A DNA stretch of 33,656 nt from Nitrospirales bacterium (GCA_029261275.1 JAJDBR010000115.1:1-33656); one strand, 5' to 3'. Counted from the stretch's first letter, positions 1-8,677 are shown. Notes: generated from the letters alone by a model not told the origin. A program made the numbers and translations.

Positions 1-1173
1 AGCAGGTGTGTTCACGATGGCTTCGGTGGCGAGCAGCCCATCCCCGTGTTTCAGCATGCCGGCATCTTCTTTCGCCACAAAGCGAGCGGCTCCACACCCC
101 CCCATATTCTTATCATCATACCCACTGTCCCCATTGCCAACAACTGTCGTAATGATACCCGTTATAGCGTCAACTTTCCGTATCCGGTGATTCATCGAAT
201 CGGAAATATAGACGTTCCCTTCCTCGTCCACTACCGCACTTTCCGGAACATTCAGCATGGATTGAACCCCTAACTTTCCATCGCCATCAAAACCAAATCG
301 ACAGACCCCGGCAATCGTCGACACCGTCCCCGTCTTCATATCAATTTTCCGAATACGATTGGTTCCTTTATCTGTTACATAGAGATCACCATGACGATCC
401 ACATCAATGTCGACCGCATCATAAAACTTACATTCCAGCGCAGGCTTTCCATCATCTAAATATAAGCTCAGGTCCAATCCATCAGAACATTTGGGCCGCA
501 ATAATCCTTCGTCATTACTAAAATCGATCCCAATCGCATCGCCTGACAATACAATGAGATTTTGCGCGGTCAATGGACTTATTCGTTCATCATCTTCACC
601 AGTCCAACACCCCCCAATGGTGGTGACCAAGCCGGTCTCGAGATCATATTGGCGAATTCGATGGGCTTGTGTATCGGCAATAAACAGGTGGTCATGTTGA
701 TCAAAGACGATGGCAGCCGGATAGGTTAAGTTCACCTCTAACCCAGGCCCATCGCCATTAAATCCCCATTGTCCTGTGCCAACCACCGTCGTAATAATTC
801 CTGTTTCCGCATCGATTTTTCGAATGCGATTACTGCCCGAATCACACACATAGAGATTATTCTTGGAATCACAGGCCACATCTAAGGGGAGGTAGAGGCC
901 GGCTTCCCCACAGGGTCCATAATCACCGCTGTAGCAGGTTTCGCCATTTCCGGCGAAATTATGGAGGCGGCCAGTTTCCAACTCGACCCGCCGAACTCGG
1001 TCAGAGCCGCATTCGGCTATGTAAACAAATTGGCCTTTTCGATCAATGGTGACTTGGTTCGGAAGAGGGATCCCAGCTTTCACAGCTCGTTTCCCATCAC
1101 CCGTACTGCGAGACTTTCCATTTCCTGCGAACGTTTCAATCGCGTCAACGACTACTGGTGTCTCTGTTTCCAT
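1..1173 (-). CDS. NHL-repeat beta-propeller protein (3' part outside window)
   Basis: The reading frame is open from an ATG at 1173 for exactly 391 codons to base 1, so the C-terminus lies beyond the window. The translation shows at least five repeats of the NHL type, each with a 'NRIRKID-G-ITTVAG-G-GFNGDG' like core (for example near residues 50, 110, 165, 270 and 325) typical of NHL/six-bladed beta-propellers. There is no signal peptide, and a stop lies just upstream in frame, so this is probably a cytoplasmic protein. A GAGG motif lies 10 nt before the ATG. NHL propellers usually bind proteins, sugars or RNA; no catalytic function is implied and the specific role is unknown. It is the last visible gene of the minus-strand set that includes tatA and the TPR protein, 92 bp behind tatA. 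Confidence 0.85.
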   Translation of the reverse strand, partial: METETPVVVDAIETFAGNGKSRSTGDGKRAVKAGIPLPNQVTIDRKGQFVYIAECGSDRVRRVELETGRLHNFAGNGETCYSGDYGPCGEAGLYLPLDVACDSKNNLYVCDSGSNRIRKIDAETGIITTVVGTGQWGFNGDGPGLEVNLTYPAAIVFDQHDHLFIADTQAHRIRQYDLETGLVTTIGGCWTGEDDERISPLTAQNLIVLSGDAIGIDFSNDEGLLRPKCSDGLDLSLYLDDGKPALECKFYDAVDIDVDRHGDLYVTDKGTNRIRKIDMKTGTVSTIAGVCRFGFDGDGKLGVQSMLNVPESAVVDEEGNVYISDSMNHRIRKVDAITGIITTVVGNGDSGYDDKNMGGCGAARFVAKEDAGMLKHGDGLLATEAIVNTPA

Positions 1174-1220
1174 ACAAATGAAGCCTCTTCTGTTTAGCTA
1201 AAAGAACACAAAACGTTTAG

Positions 1221-1237
1221 TTGTTCGTCACGAACAA
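1221..1237 (-). repeat. Perfect hairpin between tatA and the NHL gene
   Basis: TTGTTCG and CGAACAA form a perfect 7-bp stem with a 3-base loop in the 92-bp gap between tatA and the NHL gene. Its 3' flank on the minus strand is only moderately T-rich, so it could be a weak terminator/attenuator or an mRNA-processing hairpin that sets the tatA to NHL expression ratio. Only the inverted repeat is seen directly. Confidence 0.5.
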
Positions 1238-1265
1238 TCCCTACTACCCGGCTGTGACTCTAATC

Positions 1266-1586
1266 CTATGCCTTCGCTTGGGCAGCAGCGGGTTCAGGAG
1301 ACACAGCCTGTCCCATTTCCGGTTGTGCCTGTGGAGTAGCTTCCACCGATGCCGTCTGAATCGGTTGAGGAATTTGGGGAGGGACGGCTGTTGAGGCTGC
1401 CATTCCCTCTTCAGCCTGAGCTTGGGGGTCAATATCATACTGCTCGGCTTCATGAACGGATTTTTTGAACCCTTTAATGGCTTTTCCAACCCCTTCACCT
1501 AATTGCGGCAATTTCCCGGCACCGAAAATAATGAGGACGATCACTAAGATAAGAATCAGTTCTGTAAAGCCTAAACTTCCAAACAT
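1266..1586 (-). CDS. tatA: Sec-independent protein translocase subunit TatA
   Basis: This is a 106-residue protein with the classic TatA/TatE layout: a short N-terminal membrane helix (about residues 3-22), the [20 protein letters not shown] hinge and amphipathic helix, and a hydrophilic, Ala/Gln/Pro-rich tail. TatA multimers form the pore of the twin-arginine translocation system, which exports folded cofactor-containing proteins. The NXR-related genes nearby are its obvious clients, because periplasmic Mo enzymes of the DMSO-reductase family are usually Tat substrates; that link is inferred. It lies 23 bp after the TPR gene and is probably cotranscribed with it. TatB is a possible alternative, but the FGxxKLPxLGxxxGKxxxxFK pattern and short tail favour TatA. 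No tatC is in the window. Confidence 0.93.
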   Translation of the reverse strand: MFGSLGFTELILILVIVLIIFGAGKLPQLGEGVGKAIKGFKKSVHEAEQYDIDPQAQAEEGMAASTAVPPQIPQPIQTASVEATPQAQPEMGQAVSPEPAAAQAKA

Positions 1587-1609
1587 AGTTCGTCTCCTTG
1601 ACTAGGATA

Positions 1610-2425
1610 TTACTTTTTCGCGGTTTCACGAGAACGCTTGCTAAATCGCTCTTTCAAACGATTGCGTGTCTCTTCCGCCTGTTCAAACATCTTACACTTT
1701 TCATAGGTATTGATCAGATTGTAATAGGCTAAGGGTTCATCAGGATTGCTGTCCACGGCATCTTCCATCACTTTGACCGCCATATCAGGCTTTTTGAGAT
1801 TCAATGCAATTTCCATTAACTTAAAACTCGACTCCAAATGATTCGGATCAAACTCTAAGACTTTCATATAGGCTTGCATCGCCATATCCAAGGTATTGAA
1901 ATCGGAAACCTGCGGGTCGTCCAATTTCTCATATACGCCGGCTAAGTTATACCAAGCAATAGGATCTTCTGAAGAAATTTCAATGAGACGCTCAAAATAG
2001 TCTTTGGCCTGCAAATACTCCGCCCTCTCGTTGTACAACCGCCCCACGTTAAATAACGCCAAGACATCATACGCATTAAGTTCCAAGGCCCGTTTGAATT
2101 GTGCAATAGCGTCATCCAACATCCCTTTGGTCCCATAAATCGTCCCAAGATTCGAGTAATACATCGCCAAGGACCGATCCATTTCAACCCGAAGACCTTC
2201 GGCCATTTCAATGGACTTTTTGACTTCGGACAAGGCCTCATCCATACGCCCTTTATTGAAATATAATTCCCCTAACCGACAGCGCGCTTGGAAATCGTCA
2301 GGCTCTTCACCCAAAAGTTTCTCGAGCTCAACAATTTCCTCATCAACCGTTAAGGGCCGTTCTTCAGTAGCCACTTCGCCAGATTTGGTTTCTATCGTTT
2401 GGCTTCCAACAGATTGTTCTTCCAT
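1610..2425 (-). CDS. TPR-repeat protein
   Basis: This 271-residue soluble protein has no signal peptide or membrane helix. Tetratricopeptide repeats fill it from about residue 40 to 260: typical 34-residue units with the W/L-G-Y-A-F-A-P pattern are visible at 'ARCRLGELYFNKGRMDEAL', 'YYSNLGTIYGTKGMLDDAI', 'ALFNVGRLYNERAEYLQAK', 'AWYNLAGVYEKL' and 'AYYNLINTYEKCKMFEQAE'. The first 35 residues are acidic and low in complexity, the C-terminal 20 basic. Such proteins are protein-binding scaffolds; the partner is unknown. It sits between the membrane protein (23-bp gap) and tatA (23-bp gap), which suggests one transcript and possibly a role in membrane-complex assembly, but that is inference. Confidence 0.85.
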   Translation of the reverse strand: MEEQSVGSQTIETKSGEVATEERPLTVDEEIVELEKLLGEEPDDFQARCRLGELYFNKGRMDEALSEVKKSIEMAEGLRVEMDRSLAMYYSNLGTIYGTKGMLDDAIAQFKRALELNAYDVLALFNVGRLYNERAEYLQAKDYFERLIEISSEDPIAWYNLAGVYEKLDDPQVSDFNTLDMAMQAYMKVLEFDPNHLESSFKLMEIALNLKKPDMAVKVMEDAVDSNPDEPLAYYNLINTYEKCKMFEQAEETRNRLKERFSKRSRETAKK

Positions 2426-2448
2426 TGCGTATATCCTAACTACAGTGT

Positions 2449-3555
2449 TTATTCCCCGAATACGGGTCGAATTGGTTGATAGAGAATTCCGTCATGAGCT
2501 TTGTTACGCAGTCGCCCTAAGCTACCTCGCTTATCGATATTTAATAACATTAACCCAAGCACTACCATCAAGGTCAAATGTGACAATTGGAGGGCATACC
2601 CGGCCATAAACATTAAACCCAGCCCATACCCAGCCAACCGTCCAATAATAACCAGTTTAATGACGGTATAGGCCCATAAGGTAAACCCTGCCACATAAAA
2701 GGCAAAGGGAAGGTAAAAGGTATAGCCCATCCCCATTTGGAAGATCCATCCAATGCCTTCGCCAGCCTTCCTAACCTCTAGGGCCGTTTCCGGACTCCAT
2801 AGCGTTAGAAAATAATCCATAAATAAGAGGAGGAGGAAAACACTTCCCCCACTAATTAAGAGCGTAAGTCCCCATTTTCGTTGGGATTTATTTTTGGTCA
2901 CAAATGAGGTACTGCCATAGGCCCAAAACACCAAAATACTGGAGAGAACCATTAAGGCCTCTCCTAATCGGTTCACTTCATGAACTAAAGGCGGGGCATC
3001 CAGAATGTTCAACAATCCAAAGGATGTGGACATCGTTTGATAGTAAAGCCAACCAGTAATCCCAAGGAAAAACGTCCCAACCATCACTCGCTGACTCAAC
3101 AAACGATGGGTCCCAAAATATTCTAGTAAGAGAAAAACGAGCAGGCCAAAGGCCAAGATATTATAGACGACCGAACCCAGCATGGCCGGGGGGAAAGCCA
3201 GAAATCCCACCGTGCACGCCACTAAGAGGGCTGCCAAAGGAATGACCACTTTGTCCCACTGGCCAACCCACAGCTTCGTCCGCATTTTTTGGATGATCAA
3301 AATAGCCAAAATCAGAAAGACGAGAATTGCGGTCATGTTTAACAGAACAAACCCTAACGAGGACAATGTTCGAAATCCAATTCGTACGGCTTCATATTTC
3401 TCCGCTAATTTGCCTAGATGCATTCCCAGGCGAGATACCAACCGATACAATACAAGCTCAAAAAAAGCGGCAAAGAGCAGGCTCTTGAGACCCCACTCAA
3501 ACAACAGGCCAGGATTCTCTAATTTATCCGAGATTTTGTCTGTTGCAGTAATCAT
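2449..3555 (-). CDS. Polytopic membrane protein of unknown function
   Basis: This 368-residue protein has about nine or ten hydrophobic helices spread over its whole length (for example around residues 25-45, 65-90, 100-120, 130-148, 160-178, 195-215, 230-252, 280-305 and 320-345) and no recognisable soluble domain. The ATG at 3555 has no strong Shine-Dalgarno sequence. Histidines are scattered (residues near 46, 150, 190 and 330) without an obvious paired haem or metal motif. It lies 64 bp behind the radical SAM gene and 23 bp ahead of the TPR gene, so it is probably part of their operon. I do not recognise the family; it could be an assembly factor or a transporter, but nothing in the sequence decides this. 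Confidence 0.75.
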   Translation of the reverse strand: MITATDKISDKLENPGLLFEWGLKSLLFAAFFELVLYRLVSRLGMHLGKLAEKYEAVRIGFRTLSSLGFVLLNMTAILVFLILAILIIQKMRTKLWVGQWDKVVIPLAALLVACTVGFLAFPPAMLGSVVYNILAFGLLVFLLLEYFGTHRLLSQRVMVGTFFLGITGWLYYQTMSTSFGLLNILDAPPLVHEVNRLGEALMVLSSILVFWAYGSTSFVTKNKSQRKWGLTLLISGGSVFLLLLFMDYFLTLWSPETALEVRKAGEGIGWIFQMGMGYTFYLPFAFYVAGFTLWAYTVIKLVIIGRLAGYGLGLMFMAGYALQLSHLTLMVVLGLMLLNIDKRGSLGRLRNKAHDGILYQPIRPVFGE

Positions 3556-3619
3556 AGGGAGACCAGTAAACCATCAACATTCCCATAAACTTGGCTGGTA
3601 CAAGCGAACGAATACATGG

Positions 3620-5392
3620 TTAGACCCCCGAGAGCTGCGCGACTCGTTCTTTATTGTGACGCGCAATGTATAACAATCCATCTGCCATGGAATAATTAAA
3701 CGGCAGCTCACAGACGACTTCACTAATTTTCTCATAGACATATTGATAGACTTTTTCAGCCTGGTCCGGAGTCATGCCTGATTTTACCTCATAAAAGAAT
3801 CCAAGACTCAAATCTTCTGAGGCCGGCCGCATAATTCGCTGGACACCATAGGCTCCAGGATCACTCATAATCGGCGCCTCCTTTTCCAAATCAAAGAGGC
3901 ACGGTTGGCATGAAAACCCATAGGAGGAATTCAGTTTAGTATTGTCCACTATGAAATTCATCGTTTCCAATGATTCTTCTTCCGTTTCCGTGGGGAACCC
4001 AACAATGACATAACAATGGACGGCTATGCCCAGGTCCACACATTCAGAACAAATCCGTGCCACGTTCTCCTGCGTAATCCCCTTGACCATAAAATCCATA
4101 AGCCGGGCATTATAGGTCTCCAATCCAAAGACAATTTTTTGGCACCCAGCCTCACGCATGGAGGCCAATAATTCATGAGACAGATTTTTTTCAAACCGAA
4201 GCTCTGCCGTCCACTGTAAATCTAACCCTCGTTTTATTAATTCTTTGCAAAGCCGTTTGGTGGGCGAAAGGGCCAAACATTCGTCAGTGAAGAAAAAGTA
4301 AGGCGTATTATGCATCTTGGATAAGGCTTCTAATTCATCGACAACTTTTATAGGGTCTTTTTGCCGGAAATTTTGATGATCCAATGTTAGAGCGCAAAAT
4401 GCACAATCCTTGTAATAACAGCCTCGTGAGAACTGAACAGGCAAAACGGTGTGGGGTGCCAAATATTGGTCTAATGGAAACCCTTTATAATTGGGAGCCG
4501 GATGTTCCGAGAGATTTTCGGAATAAAAAGGCTGGTTAACGGTAATTTTCCCCTCTTTCCGCCAAATAAGATTGGGAACCTTACTAAAGTCTTTTCTACC
4601 TTCCAATTGATTAATCATTTCTAGGAGGGCTGTTTCGCCTTCAAAGACAATAAAATCATCGGTGACTTCGAATAATCGATCGCAACGTCTCAGGTTATCC
4701 ACCAGTCGGGTAAAAATACTTCCCCCAACAGTGACATGGACTTGCGGGAATTGTTCTTTGATCAGCTGACAGAGGGTTAACCCAGGTATTATTTGTGACG
4801 TAGCTGTAATGGAGACACCCACAAAATCAGGAATATCTTGAGTAAAGCCAGGTAAAAAGAACCGTCGATAGAGATCAAGATAGGGATTTTGGTTTTCGTC
4901 ATGAATCGCTTTAATAATATCGCGTGAGGAATAGATGGAGTAGGAAAGCTGGTTATCAACTACGGTCATTCTTGTAGGGAAATAAAGTGAAGACACAACA
5001 TCTAACCATCGATCTATCACAAAGAGAGATTCTCGATACCGTCCCTCTTCAAAAAATTCTTGCCCACGAAGAGAGTCTTTAGCACGTTCCACTTCATCAA
5101 TTAGGTGGGGGAATCGATCTAAGGACTCAACAGCTTTTGCGTAATGTTCTTTACTCCCTGGCCCGGTCTCTCCATCAACTGATTGCTCAAGCTTTCGTAC
5201 CAAGTCTATTAACTGTTGATGTATATCTAGTCCAAAACTTTTAGTTAGCATCTGATCCAATAATTCAATATTCAAATCTCTTTGTTCCCGAACTGGAACC
5301 CCAGATTGTTCAAGAAAGGCCGAAAGACAGGGAATGCTCAGGTATGGCTGAGAAGGATGCCAACTTGGAGGAAATAAAAGAGAAATGTTCAC
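3620..5392 (-). CDS. B12-binding-domain radical SAM protein
   Basis: This 590-residue protein starts at a GTG. The radical SAM cluster motif is C325-x4-C330-x2-C333 within FSRGCYYKDCAFC; the spacing is one residue longer than the canonical Cx3Cx2C but is known in B12-type radical SAM families. Upstream, residues 1-45 look like the start of a cobalamin-binding Rossmann domain and residues 185-260 (VGVSITATSQ, VHVTVGGSIFTRL) its second half, separated by a helical insert at about 50-180. Downstream motifs such as YFFFTDECLALSP and KIVFGLETYNARL fit the SAM barrel. Family members methylate or rearrange unactivated carbons (bacteriochlorophyll, hopanoids, peptides, cofactors); the substrate here cannot be told. 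It is the first gene of the minus-strand block ending with the NHL gene. Confidence 0.88.
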   Translation of the reverse strand: MNISLLFPPSWHPSQPYLSIPCLSAFLEQSGVPVREQRDLNIELLDQMLTKSFGLDIHQQLIDLVRKLEQSVDGETGPGSKEHYAKAVESLDRFPHLIDEVERAKDSLRGQEFFEEGRYRESLFVIDRWLDVVSSLYFPTRMTVVDNQLSYSIYSSRDIIKAIHDENQNPYLDLYRRFFLPGFTQDIPDFVGVSITATSQIIPGLTLCQLIKEQFPQVHVTVGGSIFTRLVDNLRRCDRLFEVTDDFIVFEGETALLEMINQLEGRKDFSKVPNLIWRKEGKITVNQPFYSENLSEHPAPNYKGFPLDQYLAPHTVLPVQFSRGCYYKDCAFCALTLDHQNFRQKDPIKVVDELEALSKMHNTPYFFFTDECLALSPTKRLCKELIKRGLDLQWTAELRFEKNLSHELLASMREAGCQKIVFGLETYNARLMDFMVKGITQENVARICSECVDLGIAVHCYVIVGFPTETEEESLETMNFIVDNTKLNSSYGFSCQPCLFDLEKEAPIMSDPGAYGVQRIMRPASEDLSLGFFYEVKSGMTPDQAEKVYQYVYEKISEVVCELPFNYSMADGLLYIARHNKERVAQLSGV

Positions 5393-5452
5393 AGCGCAGC
5401 TCCCAGTTAATTAGGGAAGATAAAAAGACAGGCTCTTGCAGAGTACTTTAAA

Positions 5453-5482
5453 TTTATACACGTCACATTCTTCTCAATGCAA
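5453..5482 (-). promoter_or_regulatory. Candidate sigma70 promoter of the radical SAM operon
   Basis: On the minus strand TTGCAT and TATAAA are separated by 18 bp, about 60 bp before the GTG of the radical SAM gene, in the 300-bp gap that also holds the nxrC terminator. The -10 is good (5/6) and the -35 is poor (3/6). The rest of the gap (about 5393-5570) shows no ORF or RNA gene that I can support. Confidence 0.35.
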
Positions 5483-5574
5483 CTAGGGAAGTCATTTTCA
5501 TATGGAATAAAGAGCAAACGCTCGACAACTCCCTATCCATTCTGTGTTAACCATCCTAATAAATCTTTCCATTT

Positions 5575-5629
5575 AAAAAAAAACCCCCGGTAACTCTCCC
5601 CATCAACAGAGGCAAATCACCGGAGGTTT
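5575..5629 (-). terminator. Rho-independent terminator after nxrC-like gene
   Basis: Read on the minus strand, AAACCTCCGGT and ACCGGGGGTTT pair over 11 bp with one mismatch around a loop of about 27 bases and are followed by an unbroken T9 tract. It begins about 64 bp after the stop of the NxrC-like gene and closes that transcription unit before the radical SAM operon. Confidence 0.8.
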
Positions 5630-5692
5630 CTTTTGTATTAAGAGTCCTTCGTAACCTCAAAAGACTCTGAGTAACTTCGCTACAATGCTACT

Positions 5693-6646
5693 TTATGGCA
5701 TTTGAGCGGTGAACCATGTCGAAATACCCTTCATGCCGTTCCGTTCCACGTTCGAACCATCCCATACGGCAAACGCCACTGGAAAGCTTGAACCGGCCTT
5801 GAACTGCACATCGTTAGGGTCATTCGTCGCCAAGCTCCGCTTCATGACCACGCGCCAGGTTGGACCACTACAGCAGCCACCCTTCAACGCACCATAAGGT
5901 TCCCACAAGCCATTGCCCATCACATCTTGCGAAGCTTGTGTGGTCAATGTGCTGAACCCATTGGCATTCAAATCTTCCACTGAACTCACACGCATGTCCG
6001 GATCAGACATGATGTTACCGGACCAAATACCAGGGTTAAAGGGCCCTAAGCTGCGACCAATCCGGTCTGGATAAGTCACACCACCTGCTGGCTCTTCATA
6101 GTAGTAATCCCAGGCAATGGAAGGATATTGGTTGTCCACATCCCACATCCCAGCAACGCCACGGCCTTGATCTTTTTGCCATTCTGCATTCCACCGCCAA
6201 ATGTTCACTGTTCCGCCTGATTGTCCCATACATTGGAACGGTGGCGCCCCAGCTGTTTGCACAGGGAATTGCACCGCCACTTGATCCCTAAAATCTTGAG
6301 GACCAATTGTGGTGTTATTCAAGGTCTGATCTCCCCAGTTTGCCCACACGCCAATCTCTTTGCCATTGGTGGCCATTTTGATCATGACGGTTTTGACCGA
6401 AATGTTGGGGTGCATAGGAGTGGTAATCGTTTGACCGCTTAATGGGGCTACGATTCCAGGCACTGACTCCCACACAGGATTGGCCGCATCCATTGGAATT
6501 GGCCCAGAAATTTTACCCACCGGAATAGTCACCGGTTGGGAGACGGCCAGCGGAATCTGCCCCATGGTCAATCCTACGCAAACCACCAGGACAGATAGAA
6601 GAACGCCAAACACCAGTCGTTTGTTACGCGTCTGCACCAATCTCAT
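5693..6646 (-). CDS. nxrC: Putative nitrite oxidoreductase gamma subunit (NxrC-like, haem b, periplasmic)
   Basis: This 317-residue protein has an N-terminal export signal (basic RNKR, hydrophobic residues about 11-34). The body resembles the haem b-binding gamma subunit of ethylbenzene dehydrogenase-type molybdoenzymes: 'MDAANPVWESVPG', 'VMIKMATNGKEIGVWANWGDQTLN', a region rich in W and aromatic residues, and a C-terminal 'FPVAFAVWDGSNVERNGMKGIS' like the standard 'F-W-DG---E-G--K--S' ending of this family. In Nitrospira such proteins are candidate NxrC subunits that take electrons from NxrAB in the periplasm. It has no C-terminal anchor and no CxxCH. It has a strong Shine-Dalgarno (AAAGGAGG), lies 101 bp behind the TorD-like chaperone gene and is followed by a terminator. 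Chlorate or DMSO-reductase-type gamma subunits are alternatives by fold alone. Confidence 0.75.
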   Translation of the reverse strand: MRLVQTRNKRLVFGVLLSVLVVCVGLTMGQIPLAVSQPVTIPVGKISGPIPMDAANPVWESVPGIVAPLSGQTITTPMHPNISVKTVMIKMATNGKEIGVWANWGDQTLNNTTIGPQDFRDQVAVQFPVQTAGAPPFQCMGQSGGTVNIWRWNAEWQKDQGRGVAGMWDVDNQYPSIAWDYYYEEPAGGVTYPDRIGRSLGPFNPGIWSGNIMSDPDMRVSSVEDLNANGFSTLTTQASQDVMGNGLWEPYGALKGGCCSGPTWRVVMKRSLATNDPNDVQFKAGSSFPVAFAVWDGSNVERNGMKGISTWFTAQMP

Positions 6647-6747
6647 AATGACGCATCCTCCTTTGATAAAAGATTAAAACCGAAAGGACTGCTAACAACC
6701 TGTCTCTATAAACCTGACAAACAAATCTACATTTAAAAATGAAAGCA

Positions 6748-7719
6748 CTAAGCATTTCCTGATTGCTCAGATCCCCCGCTTTCCTTATCTAAAAAGGCAT
6801 CCGCTCCTACTTCGTTCATGAGCATACTTAATTCGTTACCCTTATCTTGGGCGCCGCATTCAAAAGTTTGACCTTCCGGATTCATATAAATAGCGGGACG
6901 ATAGTCTGTTTCTGAATATGGTTGAGGAGTGACCTCAAGATAGGCAATGTCAAACGCCATCCAGTCGGCTGTAAAGTCAGCCAGGATTTTATAAAAACCG
7001 TAATCAGCTTTTCGCTTTAACATACCTGAAAACAAGGGAACCCACCGACCAATATGCTCTTTAACAAATTTTTTCTCTGCCTCAATTACCGTCTTCAACT
7101 TTTCTGCACCATCATGAAGGATTGCATACGACTCTTTATAGGCCAGGTAATGCATGAATTCTAATTCGACACTTAAATGATCTAAACGCTCATGGATATC
7201 AGGGGACAATTGCAAGCCAAAGGCACTATAAAAACCTGCAATATCACCCATGACATAAGATTGCCCAAACACATGATCATTTCCGAACAAGGTTTCGTAA
7301 GGGGGGCAATCCAAAGCAATCACATTACTAAAGACTCGACGATGCTCATCACGCAATTCTTGAATGTTCCAATTTTCTCCTTCAGACGAAATCCATTCTT
7401 CAATGGTATCAAAATGTGCAGCTACTGCCTGAAGTCGATCTTCGCTTTCTTGTCCACCTACATTTCTGAGTTCTTTTCTGAGTCCCTCTAATGCTGTTCG
7501 ACCATCCGCCACAAACTCCCCGCTTTGAAGGTAATCCAGAAATTCATCATCTTCTGGGTACAGATAACCCCACGAAACGAGTAGGTAGAGTTTGCTTCGG
7601 CAAAGCGCCCGATCAACAGCTGGAGCATCTTTAGGAGAAATTTTCACAGGTTTTTGGTCATCGGCTAACGACGAACCATTTGCACTTATATTTTTCTTTT
7701 CTTTCACTACAGTTGCCAT
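6748..7719 (-). CDS. TorD/DmsD/NarJ-family molybdoenzyme maturation chaperone
   Basis: This 323-residue, soluble, helix-rich protein has features of the TorD-like family: 'ALCRSKLYLLVSWGYLYPED' at the start of the helical domain, the PPYETLFGND segment (the P-Y-E motif of the family) and an 'HLSVELEFMHYLAYKE' helix followed by 'FVKEHIGRWVP' near the C-terminal part. These chaperones bind the twin-arginine signal or apoform of Mo/W-bisMGD enzymes until the cofactor is inserted. The protein is longer than usual (about 200-230 aa), with an N-terminal extension of about 35 residues and an acidic C-terminal tail that contains one Cys. It lies directly before the NxrC-like gene and has a strong promoter of its own, so assembly of NXR is the likely job (inference). 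Confidence 0.82.
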   Translation of the reverse strand: MATVVKEKKNISANGSSLADDQKPVKISPKDAPAVDRALCRSKLYLLVSWGYLYPEDDEFLDYLQSGEFVADGRTALEGLRKELRNVGGQESEDRLQAVAAHFDTIEEWISSEGENWNIQELRDEHRRVFSNVIALDCPPYETLFGNDHVFGQSYVMGDIAGFYSAFGLQLSPDIHERLDHLSVELEFMHYLAYKESYAILHDGAEKLKTVIEAEKKFVKEHIGRWVPLFSGMLKRKADYGFYKILADFTADWMAFDIAYLEVTPQPYSETDYRPAIYMNPEGQTFECGAQDKGNELSMLMNEVGADAFLDKESGGSEQSGNA

Positions 7720-7808
7720 ATATCACCTACAAAAGTAAAAAAACTTCACTCATATTTTTTATAAATATTGCTCAAAAAATCATTTTAATTTTACGAAAAC
7801 GGGAGCAG

Positions 7809-7837
7809 ATCATAGGACAACAGGCCCATGAAGTCAA
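7809..7837 (-). promoter_or_regulatory. Strong sigma70-type promoter of the torD-like/nxrC-like unit
   Basis: On the minus strand TTGACT and TATGAT (each 5/6 to consensus) are separated by exactly 17 bp. Transcription would start near 7802, leaving an 83-nt leader before the chaperone ATG at 7719. The 319-bp gap (7720-8038) is A+T-rich, and no gene in it is well supported. Confidence 0.7.
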
Positions 7838-7959
7838 GACATGAATATACCCCAAATGGGCTTTCTTCCTTCAAAATTTCACCAGACATTCTACAACCCT
7901 TTCTCCAACTGAATCTTTCAATCGGTCAAAGATGATATTTCTTTTTATTCTGAAGCCAC

Positions 7960-7975
7960 AGCACCCCACGTGCCC
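7960..7975 (-). promoter_or_regulatory. Possible sigma54 promoter (-24/-12) upstream of the torD-like gene
   Basis: On the minus strand GGGCACGTGGGGTGCT places GG and GC 10 bp apart and matches TGGCAC-N5-TTGC(A/T) except at the first T of each half. It lies about 240 bp upstream of the chaperone gene. The window encodes an NtrC-class activator, so such a site is plausible, but one match of this quality can arise by chance. Confidence 0.25.
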
Positions 7976-8038
7976 TACAATCCATACGTAATTAAGCCTA
8001 AAATTATCCTCGTGTAGCCTTAAACATAAGCAGTTCTA

Positions 8039-8668
8039 CTAGGTGGTCGACTTAACAGGTGGAACAACTCGAATAGCAGCGCGGTCATTTACCGTTCCAC
8101 ATATATACTGACAAAACCCGCAACCTACACAAAGATTTTCATCAACAGCAACGAGAAACGCACCAAAATCCATGGAAATAGCCCCAGTTGGACACTTTGG
8201 CACACATGCATTGCAACCGTTTCCTGCGGTACAAACATTTCTGGAAACCTTGGCGATCCCCATCCGTACCTCATAAAGATTCTTTATGGGCACCAAGGCT
8301 TCAGTTTCGCAGGCATGGATACAGGGAAAATCCTCACACAACTGACATGGGGTTTCTGATGGGAATATCCCTGGAGTTTCCTGAATCAGCAACTGCTCAA
8401 TCGCGTCATGAGGACAGGCGTCTATACAATCTCCACATCTTGTACAACGCTCTAAAAAAAGATCTTCCTGCACAGCTCCAGGTGGGCGAAGCCAACCAGG
8501 CTTTTCTACAATCTTTGGTTTCTGTATCTCCTCTGAGGAAGGAGCATCACGATGCTTGACAAACTCTTGAACCGTTGCGCCAATGGAAACCATCGAATGT
8601 CGAAAAAAAGTTCGTCGCCCAAGCGCCGGATCACTTGCGGTGTTTTCAGATGAATCAGATTCTGCCAT
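8039..8668 (-). CDS. NapF/NapG-like ferredoxin with four [4Fe-4S] clusters
   Basis: This 209-residue protein has four cysteine quartets: C75-C78-C81-C85, C108-C111-C116-C120, C146-C152-C155-C159 and C180-C183-C186-C190. That is enough for four [4Fe-4S] clusters, arranged as in NapF/NapG/MauM polyferredoxins. Near the N-terminus GRRTFFRHSM resembles a twin-arginine motif, but the following hydrophobic stretch is very short, so export is doubtful; a NapF-like cytoplasmic role in enzyme maturation is the alternative. It follows the HELTH/Cys4 gene by 9 bp and precedes the TorD-like chaperone gene by 319 bp. The context suggests electron supply to NXR or a part in its assembly. Confidence 0.8.
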   Translation of the reverse strand: MAESDSSENTASDPALGRRTFFRHSMVSIGATVQEFVKHRDAPSSEEIQKPKIVEKPGWLRPPGAVQEDLFLERCTRCGDCIDACPHDAIEQLLIQETPGIFPSETPCQLCEDFPCIHACETEALVPIKNLYEVRMGIAKVSRNVCTAGNGCNACVPKCPTGAISMDFGAFLVAVDENLCVGCGFCQYICGTVNDRAAIRVVPPVKSTT

Positions 8669-8677
8669 TAACTGAAC

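Noticed and set aside
1244-1498. 84-aa minus-strand ORF within tatA
   Set aside because: Arginine/leucine-rich shadow in another frame of a clearly recognised tatA; no ribosome site.
5640-5666. AGAGTC/GACTCT inverted repeat just after the nxrC-like gene
   Set aside because: Six-bp stem with a 16-base loop and no T tract; the real terminator is the longer hairpin at 5575-5629.
7791-7889. 32-aa minus-strand ORF with an AAGGG upstream in the torD leader region
   Set aside because: It contains the strong -35/-10 pair of the torD-like promoter, has no hydrophobic or domain character, and its coding would end just before the chaperone leader; more likely chance.
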